Source of the DNA: Ktedonospora formicarum
Lineage (GTDB): Bacteria > Chloroflexota > Ktedonobacteria > Ktedonobacterales > Ktedonobacteraceae
Assembly (NCBI RefSeq): GCF_016587355.1
Contig: NZ_BNJF01000003.1
Span: forward strand, 186,001 to 250,000
DNA: 64,000 nt
Reading direction: 5' to 3'
Positions 57,266 through 64,000 of this stretch are shown one piece after another. The notes under the pieces were generated by a model. That model saw only the letters and a list, made by a program, of their open reading frames with translations, did no database searches and was not told where the DNA came from. A program made the position numbers and the translations under genes. The number at the start of each line of letters is the position of its first letter. Within the stretch, counting starts at the first letter, position 1.

Positions 57266-58399
57266 ATGAATGAAATCACAACGCTGTTACAGCAACTCGT
57301 TGCCATTGACTCCATTAATCCTGATCTGGTAACAGGAGGAGCTGGCGAACGGGAAATAGCCACCTTTGTCGCAAACTGGCTCGAACAAGCAGGAGTGGAA
57401 GTGATCCTGGATGAGTCTGCGCCGAGACGTCCCAATGTCATCGGGATGGTGCGTGGAACCGGTGGAGGACGCTCCCTTCTGCTCAATGCGCATATGGATA
57501 CCGTCGGCGTCGCTGGCATGCAACGGCCACATGAGCCTGTCGTGGAAGGAAATCGCTTGTATGGGCGAGGAGCTTACGATATGAAGGGAGGGCTGGCTGC
57601 GATCATGATGGCTGCCACCCAGGCAAACAAGCTCTCCTTGCGCGGCGATGTGATACTCACGGCAGTGGCCGACGAAGAATATGCGAGCCTGGGGACACAA
57701 GCGGTTGTGAAGCAGTGGCATGCTGATGCTGCGATTGTGACCGAACCGACGGCATTGCGACTCTGCGTAGCGCATAAAGGGTTTCAGTGGTTAGAAATCA
57801 CCACCCAGGGAAAAGCCGCTCATGGCTCTCGCCCAGATCTTGGCCGTGATGCGATCGTCAAGATGGGCCATATCCTTGTGAGCCTGGAGCGGTTAGATCA
57901 CTCTCTCAGGGCTGCCCCCTCACATCCTTTGCTCAAAAGCGGCTCACTGCATGCTTCGGTGATTGAGGGAGGGCAGGAACTCTCCAGTTATCCCGAGCGC
58001 TGTACTCTTCTGGTCGAGCGTCGCACGATTCCTGGTGAAACCCCAGAGCAGGTTGAAACAGAGATACGAGAACTGCTTGAGGAGATCCAGCGTGCTGATC
58101 CAACGTTTCTTGCCTCCGTCAAAACAACAGTAGTGCGGGAACCCTTCGAGGTGGCTGAAGACGAGCACATTGTACAGACCCTCTCCAATCAGAGCGAAGC
58201 GCTCCTTGGTTCTGCCCCAGAAATCGTTGGTGACACCATGTGGATGGATGCGGCCTTGCTTGCCTCAGCGAGTATTCCAACCGTCGTGTTCGGTCCAGGA
58301 GGAGCAGGAGCCCACGCCGTTATCGAATGGGCAGACCTGAAACAGGTGCAACAATGTAGCGATGTTCTGTTAGCGACCATTCAAGCTTTTTGCGCTTGA
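57266..58399 (+). CDS. M20-family deacylase/peptidase (ArgE/DapE/YgeY-like)
   Basis: 377 aa from ATG 57266; the frame is open ten codons earlier, but that start lies within the hairpin. Zinc ligands and catalytic residues are visible: NAHMDTVG (His76, Asp78), YDMKGG (Asp105), ADEEYAS (Glu137-138), and a late AGAHAVIEWADL His. The dimerisation lid is in the middle (LEITTQGKAAHGSRPD). It removes an acyl or carbamoyl group from an amino acid. Pairing with a diaminopropionate ammonia-lyase repeats the ygeX-ygeY association of enterobacteria. Confidence 0.88.
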   Translation: MNEITTLLQQLVAIDSINPDLVTGGAGEREIATFVANWLEQAGVEVILDESAPRRPNVIGMVRGTGGGRSLLLNAHMDTVGVAGMQRPHEPVVEGNRLYGRGAYDMKGGLAAIMMAATQANKLSLRGDVILTAVADEEYASLGTQAVVKQWHADAAIVTEPTALRLCVAHKGFQWLEITTQGKAAHGSRPDLGRDAIVKMGHILVSLERLDHSLRAAPSHPLLKSGSLHASVIEGGQELSSYPERCTLLVERRTIPGETPEQVETEIRELLEEIQRADPTFLASVKTTVVREPFEVAEDEHIVQTLSNQSEALLGSAPEIVGDTMWMDAALLASASIPTVVFGPGGAGAHAVIEWADLKQVQQCSDVLLATIQAFCA

Positions 58400-58430
58400 C
58401 AACCAGTTCTGGAATGAAAAGAAGAACAGT

Positions 58431-59585
58431 ATGACAGTGAGCATCTATCAAAATAGCCCTGCCTCGGTGAGTGGCTCTCCTTTCTCTTCTGCAAGTCAGC
58501 CCCTCGCATTTCACCGCCGTCTGCCGGGATATGCTCCAACCTCTTTGGCGAATGCCCCATTCCTGGCAGACCGTCTGGGGGTAGGCAAGATCTGGATCAA
58601 AGACGAAACCCATCGTTTTGGGATGCCATCATTCAAGATCCTTGGCACATCCTGGGCACTCTACCAGGCACTGGTGGAGCGCCTGGGAACAGAGGTGGAA
58701 CCTTGGAACGACCTTCAAGAGCTGGTCAGCCGTTTCGCGCCGCTGCGCCCGTTGACCCTGGTCACTGCGACGGATGGGAATCATGGCCGCGCAGTTGCTC
58801 ATCTGGCGGCTCTCTTTGGCTTCGAGGCACACATCTTCGTCCCATGCGATATGGCCGAGAGTCGGATCAACGCGATCAAGCAGGAAGGAGCGATGGTGAC
58901 GCTCGTCAATGGCACCTATGATGATGCGGTCAAACTCGCGGCAACTCTGGATGGCGAGCGTCGTCTGGTGCTCTCTGATACCTCATGGCCTGGCTATGAG
59001 ATGATTCCCCAATGGGTGATCGAGGGATACGCAACCATCTTCCAGGAAGTTGACGAGGAATTGGCACGAAGGCAACAACGTGGGCCTGACCTGGTCGTCG
59101 TTCAGATTGGAGTAGGAGCGCTGGCGGCAGCGGTCGTGCGCCATTATCGGCACCCTGATATGTCCTCACACGTCAAGATTGTCGGTATTGAGCCAACACG
59201 TGCGGCCTGTGTTCTTGCTTCTATGAAGGCCGGTCAGATCGTCAAGCTTACCGATCCGCCACAATCGATCATGGCTGGGCTCAATTGTGGCACACCCTCG
59301 CTGGTGGCTTGGCCTCTCATCTCCACAGGAATTGATCTCTTCCTCGCGATAGACGATGAGTGGGCAAGGCTCGGTATGCGTGATCTTGCCAGGATTGGTC
59401 TGGTGGCAGGTGAAACAGGTGCAGCTGGAATCGGAGGGTTGGCGGCGTTGCGAACTGGTCCTTCTTCACAGACGGTGAGCAGTGCTCTTGGGATTGATCC
59501 ATCAACCCGTGTTTTGCTGATCTGCACAGAAGGGGCGACTGATCCTGTGGCCTATGAGCGTATTGTAGGGAAAAGTCCTACGTAA
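58431..59585 (+). CDS. dpaL: Diaminopropionate ammonia-lyase-like PLP enzyme
   Basis: This 384-aa fold-type II PLP protein has KDETHRFGMPSFKILGTSWA with the Schiff-base Lys69, the substrate loop TATDGNHGRA, glycine-rich QIGVGALAAA, and LICTEGATDP at the end. The order and sequence match 2,3-diaminopropionate ammonia-lyases, which split diaminopropionate to pyruvate and two ammonia. Threonine dehydratase-like activity is the alternative. It lies 31 bases after the M20 gene in the same operon. Confidence 0.82.
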   Translation: MTVSIYQNSPASVSGSPFSSASQPLAFHRRLPGYAPTSLANAPFLADRLGVGKIWIKDETHRFGMPSFKILGTSWALYQALVERLGTEVEPWNDLQELVSRFAPLRPLTLVTATDGNHGRAVAHLAALFGFEAHIFVPCDMAESRINAIKQEGAMVTLVNGTYDDAVKLAATLDGERRLVLSDTSWPGYEMIPQWVIEGYATIFQEVDEELARRQQRGPDLVVVQIGVGALAAAVVRHYRHPDMSSHVKIVGIEPTRAACVLASMKAGQIVKLTDPPQSIMAGLNCGTPSLVAWPLISTGIDLFLAIDDEWARLGMRDLARIGLVAGETGAAGIGGLAALRTGPSSQTVSSALGIDPSTRVLLICTEGATDPVAYERIVGKSPT

Positions 59586-59737
59586 CAACCTCTCCTGGTG
59601 ACTCTCACCTCAAGCCTTCATCGCTTGCCCAAGATGGTAAATACCCTACGAAGTTGGTTGTGTCCCACTTCGTAAGAGTATGTCTGAACTAAAAAAGAGA
59701 GTGCTAGACCGAAAGAAAGACTTTCAGACATATGACA

Positions 59738-61135
59738 TCATTCAAGTGAGGAAGGATGAATTATCGTAATCATATTGGGATGCGGCATCGATTTCAAAGG
59801 CCGATAATGGCCTTGCCGATGTCTTTGATACACCTCTGGATCGTACAACAACGGCGGTGGAGGCTCCTGTCCTTGCGGAACTGCTCTCGCGAGTTCCGCA
59901 TCACGCTTGAGCAGAGCATAGATCGCCTCAATCATCTGACCCGCTACACGCCCAATCACACGGGTTTTGCCCGTGTAGGACTGCGTGCGTTCATCGAATG
60001 GGTAGCGAGCTTTGACCAGACGCTCATACAACCGCCCCCACTCGTTGTTGTGCAAACGGATCACCTGCATAACAGCGAGGAACATAATGTGCGTCATGGT
60101 CCTGGTTCCTCCAGGGGTCAAGTAGGAGGAATCCAAGGTGCTTCCCGATTGAGCGACGACAGGAGCCCAGCCGAAGTATGACTTGAGGGTCGAGGCAGAA
60201 GGGAAGTTATGGATCGAACCAATGGCCGCAATGACCGTGGCTGCTGTGATGGGTCCAAAGCCTGGAGACGACAGCAAGATCTGATCTTCACGCGCTTGTT
60301 CAACGATAGTGACAATCTCGCTTTCCAACTGGGAGATATGCTCACGTAAGAGCCGCAGTTCTTTGATCAATTGGCCTTGCTCCAGCACCAGGCCACGAAG
60401 GCGGATGAGGTCTTTGATCCCAATACTCTCGGCAGCCAGGCGCTGCAATCCCTGCAACTTGAGATCCGAAACCGAGCTCGCTCCGCCTCGAAGTTGTTGC
60501 AAGACCGTGAAACTGGCGGTTGCCAGGACTTGTGGAGTGGGAAATTGCTCACGCAGAACCAGGGCTATCCACGAGTTGGGATCTTTAATGGCACGGGTAA
60601 ATTCGGGAAAGAGCTCGTCGCAGATGGCCGTGAGCTTGTTTTTGCATTGCGTACTCTCGCGAACCAGTTCGTAGCGATGGCGAATCAATCCTTTCAATTG
60701 GGCAGCAGCCTGGGTTGGTGGGACCAAGCGTCGCACGAGCTGCATCTTGTTGGGAACTTGTACCCCCAACTCCAGTTGATTGTACAGAGTATTGGCCAAC
60801 ATCAGCGCATCACGCTTGTCGGTCTTAAGCATGCCTGCAGGACGGCTTTGCACATGGATCACCTACACTGGCAAATCGAGATCTTGAAGATATTGCATCA
60901 AAGGTCGATGGTAATGGCCTGTCCGCTCCAGGAGAATGAAGTAGTGCTCCAGTGGAGCCATTTCGCGCAGACGCTCAACCAGCCGACGAAAGCCTTCACG
61001 CGAGTTCTCAAAGAGCAATGTAGCGCAAGCTTCAAAGCGCCCATGCCGCTCCAGCAGGGTTTTCGAGAGGAAGCCAGCCACATGCTTGTTTTTCCCAATA
61101 TCAATGCCCAGGTACACCGACTCACTCAGGAGCAT
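59738..61135 (-). pseudogene. IS110-family transposase with one amber stop
   Basis: The frame starts MLLSESVYLGIDIGKNKHVA (DEDD domain). It reaches LQDLDLPV and a TAG at 60865-60863, then continues VIHVQSRPAGMLKTDKRDAL to the C-terminal Ser domain (SPGFGPITAATVIAAIGSIH, GSTLDSSYLTPGGTRTM). Only the TAG, at a usual Tyr, breaks a full-length 465-residue protein. The flank 59586-59737 holds TACGAAGT/ACTTCGTA (8-bp stem), a possible piece of the bridge-RNA or end region. The other end abuts IS6 debris at 61143. Confidence 0.85.
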
Positions 61136-61142
61136 GGGAACG

Positions 61143-61445
61143 GCCTTGTCACCTCATTCCATTGCTGGAATCGGTCCTGTCACAGGGTATGATATTCTCC
61201 GGCACGTTAACGGTGGCGTCGCGGCTGGAAATGCCCAGCAATGGGCGCGATCAACAGAGAGGAAGCATTGGGCATGCTTGGCTGATGTGAAGCGCCGCAT
61301 CTTCTTTTCCCGCAGTCTCGTGGGTTGGTGGGAGTTCTCGGCTCGATGGTTCAGTCCTTTGTGCTGCCGATGCTCCACGCTTAGCAAGATCTCGCGTTTG
61401 GCTGCGCCATAACTCTTGCGTGGATCGGTGATGATCACGCGTAGA
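61143..61445 (-). pseudogene. IS6 transposase C-terminal fragment
   Basis: It reads IITDPRKSYGAAKREILLSV and LNHRAENSHQPTRLREKKM, ending with the same shifted FPAATPP as the 13290 copy. Shared lesions show both come from one decayed ancestor. It ends against the IS110 transposase start. Confidence 0.8.
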
Positions 61446-62040
61446 ACAGGAACAACGCAAGCACCGTAGTCGTGAGCAGAGGCTGCAAGACGAGAAACGC
61501 GAGCGCCAGGAGGCGCTGACTTGACGCAGTGCGCGCCTATTCACGGGCTGCTGATGAACTGTATGGAAAACTCCTCCACCTGCATTTTCATCATCCGGAG
61601 GAAGAGAAAGAACAGGCCTTGCGGCAAGCACTCTCCCACGCCAATGCCGACATTGAGAGGAAACACACCCTCTTCTCCCTCTCGCTCTCCCTCTACAGCT
61701 ATCTCAAGCAGACCCTCCCACCCGAACGAACACACCAGCGGCCCACCTTACGCCTGCCCCCTCAACAGGAACCTGCAAAAGAGCACCCACCACAAGACCC
61801 TTGACCTTCACCCACCTTCACTCGCCCTTTCTGCCAAGCTGTTCACCTCTCTCTCGCGCCCTCACGCTCCCCCCCTTACACACCTGGCTCACAACATTTC
61901 ACAGTGTTTCTCACACGCAGGTGACAACACTCCTTATCACTGCCATGCAGAGCATCCCATCATCTGGGCCAACCCGAGACAACCTCTCTTCTCATTTCCG
62001 CACAGTGATACACATGACCCTCTTCGTGACACATTAGCAC
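61446..62040 (+). repeat. Unrecognised remnant with repeat-family tail (A4)
   Basis: The first part has a charged, coiled-coil-like frame (LYGKLLHLHFHHPEEEKEQA, QALSHANADIERKHTLFS). The second part reads LHTWLTTFHSVSHTQV, resembling the RTWLTAFH tail of the repeat at 43950-44600. No complete gene or ribosome site is seen. Confidence 0.4.
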
Positions 62041-62146
62041 CTTTTTGGCTCAGGAGAGGAAGCTTGTTGGACCAGGAGTATACAGATTGATGGCAATACG
62101 TTAGAATACACGCATCTCTCTATAAAAAAAAGGGGAATGTGCGAAA

Positions 62147-62428
62147 ATGAGAACTAGCGAAACAGTGGTGCGTCATCTGCCTGAGCACACCCAAACCATA
62201 CGCGAGGCCGCAGCCCGCTTCACAGAACAAGATGAGGTCATCGCAACCATCGAGATCCATGGCCATGCCCACTTGCAGGATGCAACCACTCGCCTCTTCC
62301 CACACTGGGTCACCGTGAGTCAGCTTGATGATAGTCTGAACCTGCTTGAGCTGGGCGATGGCACGGAGATGCCAGAGGATGCCCGCCTACTCTGGGTTCG
62401 TCCCCTCCAAGGCGAACTTCGTCTCTAA
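62147..62428 (+). CDS. Small hypothetical protein
   Basis: 93 aa from ATG 62147, with AGGGGA 13-18 bases upstream. The composition is balanced and coding-like (ETVVRHLPEHTQTIREAAAR, ATIEIHGHAHLQDATTRLF). No family is recognised and there is no membrane segment. It precedes the HAD gene by 160 bases on the same strand. Confidence 0.5.
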   Translation: MRTSETVVRHLPEHTQTIREAAARFTEQDEVIATIEIHGHAHLQDATTRLFPHWVTVSQLDDSLNLLELGDGTEMPEDARLLWVRPLQGELRL

Positions 62429-62588
62429 GACCGTGTTTTGTTAATCGCAGAAAGGCTGCCGCAGAACGTAGCTGTCAGATAGGACACAGAGCCATGCCCT
62501 AACCATTGTTGCAAGCACAGAGCAAGGTATGCTACGATGAGTTTTCTCAACCAGAACAAAAACGATTGATGCAGGAAAGGAAGCAAGC

Positions 62589-63320
62589 ATGGCGACGAAA
62601 CCCATCATTTTGTTAGACGATGGCGGCGTGATGAGCGATAATCGCCTGCGTGGTTCGCAGTGGCAGCGTCTCGTCGGCGAGTTTTTTATGCCCCGGCTGG
62701 GGGGCGAAGCTGTGGCCTGGTCTGAGGCCAATCGCATCTATACAGCTTACCTCTTTGAAGCGACGAACTGGCAGACGCGTGTGCAGGCGACCCCCAACTA
62801 TCGTGATTTCGAGCGAGTATACTGGCTTGACTGGCTCGGCGGAATGTGCCAGTTCGTCGGCGTGAAAGCTCCGTCAGAAGAAGAGTGCATTGAACTGGCC
62901 CGTCAGGCAGAGGCATATATCACGCCTCGTGTTCGCGCATCTTTCCCCGGTGCCATCGAGGCTATTCGCGAGTTACACATCCAGGGCTACGAGATGCATA
63001 CCGCCTCTGGTGAGTCCTCGATCCACTTGCAGAACTATCTGCAAGGTATGGGGGTTCGCGAGTACTTCGGGCACCTCTATGGCTCAGATCTGGTGGGCAT
63101 GCTCAAAGAGTGGCCCGCGTACTACGAGCGCCTCTTCGCCGACTCCGGCATCACGCCGAGTTCCGCCCTGATTGTCGATGACAGCCCACGGAACCTCGCC
63201 TGGGCCAGGGATCTTGGCGCAATGGCGGTGCTGGTCAGCGCTCAACACGAGGCACTCGACGGGATGTTCTGCATTCGCAGCCTGGCAGAATTACCGGAAT
63301 TGGTGCAACATCTCGCCTAA
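62589..63320 (+). CDS. HAD-superfamily hydrolase
   Basis: 243 aa from ATG 62589, with GGAAAGGAAGC upstream. Motif I is LLDDGGVMSDN (nucleophile Asp10; the second Asp of DxD is Gly, as in DxGGV HADs). A helical cap follows, then motif II MHTASGESS, motif III LKEWPAYYERL with Lys, and motif IV LIVDDSPRNLAWA. It is a small-molecule phosphatase or haloacid-dehalogenase-like enzyme of unknown substrate. Confidence 0.82.
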   Translation: MATKPIILLDDGGVMSDNRLRGSQWQRLVGEFFMPRLGGEAVAWSEANRIYTAYLFEATNWQTRVQATPNYRDFERVYWLDWLGGMCQFVGVKAPSEEECIELARQAEAYITPRVRASFPGAIEAIRELHIQGYEMHTASGESSIHLQNYLQGMGVREYFGHLYGSDLVGMLKEWPAYYERLFADSGITPSSALIVDDSPRNLAWARDLGAMAVLVSAQHEALDGMFCIRSLAELPELVQHLA

Positions 63321-63381
63321 ACGCCGGGAAGATGCTTCTTCTCGCTGCCCTGGCTTGTCGGTTTCGCATCTGGGAAGCCGA

Positions 63382-63999
63382 TTAATTTACATGTCCCACT
63401 CGCGCGAGGAGCAGGCGAACCATCGCCACTTGGATCAATGTTTCGCTCGTCTGCACTTTTCGCTCGTAATCTTTGCTCATTCTTCTGTTACGAGAAATCC
63501 AGCTGAATGTACGCTCCACGACCCAACGGCGAGGCACCACGCTGAAGCCACGGATACCAGGTGGGCGTTCCACCACTTCCAGTTCCCACGCACCTGTGGT
63601 TTGACACCAGGTGGCCAACTCTTGCCCACGATAGGCCGCATCCGCCCAAATCTTTTTCAGACGCGGCACGAAAAACTTGAGTCCCGCGAGCAGACAACGG
63701 GCTCCCTTGGTATCATGGGCGTCGGCAGGGGTCACGTAGATGGAAATAGGGAGACCCAGCGTGTCCACAAGGAGATGCCGTTTCCGCCCTTTGATGTGCT
63801 TGTGGGCATCGTAGCCACAGATCCTAGACGACTCCTCGACCGTTTTCACGCTTTGGGAATCCATGCTAGCTGCACTTGGGTCAGGATGCCTCCCTTGCCG
63901 TTCGCGTTCCGCCCGATGCAACGCCCGCCACAAGAGCGTCCAAGTCCCTTTGAGGCGCAAACGTCGGAAATGGGTAGAACACCGTTTGCCACGGTGGGA
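63382..63999 (-). CDS. IS5-family transposase (N-terminus beyond window)
   Basis: The frame is open to the right edge; the N-terminal THFRRLRLKGTWTLLW continues off the window. The DDE residues are in SMDSQSVKT, IWADAAYRGQ and VVERTFSWISRNRRMSKDYE. It is of the IS5/IS1031 kind. The gene appears intact here, unlike the IS5 fragment at 7110. Confidence 0.88.
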   Translation of the reverse strand, partial: SHRGKRCSTHFRRLRLKGTWTLLWRALHRAERERQGRHPDPSAASMDSQSVKTVEESSRICGYDAHKHIKGRKRHLLVDTLGLPISIYVTPADAHDTKGARCLLAGLKFFVPRLKKIWADAAYRGQELATWCQTTGAWELEVVERPPGIRGFSVVPRRWVVERTFSWISRNRRMSKDYERKVQTSETLIQVAMVRLLLARVGHVN

Positions 64000-64000
64000 A

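Noticed and set aside
1..64000. CRISPR array, tRNA or rRNA genes, replication origin
   Set aside because: I saw no regularly spaced direct repeats with unique spacers, no cloverleaf with a TTCGA arm, no rRNA blocks and no DnaA-box cluster. This is reading by eye, so small tRNAs could be missed.

Overview
The window looks like a piece of a large, insertion-sequence-rich bacterial chromosome. Its style fits a filamentous Chloroflexota (Ktedonobacteria-like) organism. The clues are an XRE/NB-ARC/pentapeptide/WD40 STAND protein, multi-PAS kinases, many one-off regulator/enzyme pairs, and dense decayed IS copies of at least seven families (IS6, IS240-type IS6, IS5, IS630, IS110, IS1182, ISL3). The taxonomic guess is inference. 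I saw no rRNA or tRNA gene, CRISPR array or phage module.

Layout. 1-2328: left-truncated STAND gene (minus). 2763-6774: MDR oxidoreductase, asparagine synthase B, MFS fragment. 6790-12726: minus-strand enzyme cluster (MDR paralogue, two MBL hydrolases, NTF2-like protein, alpha/beta hydrolases), with transposase debris at its far end. 13230-15055: IS6 copy carrying two nested insertions, a 229-bp TnpB-tail-like element and an ORF-less group II intron. 15248-20589: small metabolic genes and a TetR/DUF2306 pair among decayed repeats. 20939-21785: intact IS6. 21857-27441: Fe-alcohol dehydrogenase, peroxiredoxin/cold-shock fusion, multi-PAS kinase. 27780-30301: decayed genes. 30399-34864: DoxX/TetR pair and a sugar isomerase/dehydrogenase operon with a divergent AraC regulator. 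35060-42856: two-component system facing an ABC/FtsX exporter, a membrane-anchored protein and an S41 protease. 43184-53765: mostly mobile-element remains around a TPR gene, a TetR/epimerase pair and an interrupted SMI1/KNR4 gene. 53928-59585: SDR operon with divergent LysR, then GntR with a divergent M20 peptidase and diaminopropionate ammonia-lyase pair. 59738-63999: IS110, IS6 debris, a HAD hydrolase, and an IS5 copy cut by the right edge.

Two patterns cut across the window. First, several regulator/target pairs are divergent and have near-perfect palindromes in their shared intergenic space (TetR 19193, TetR/DoxX 30934, TetR/epimerase 49566, LysR 55375, GntR 57048). Second, at least eight frame breaks in six genes are repaired by adding or removing one base in a C/G homopolymer. 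Those breaks may therefore be sequence errors rather than true pseudogenes. Other broken genes carry in-frame stops and look truly dead.
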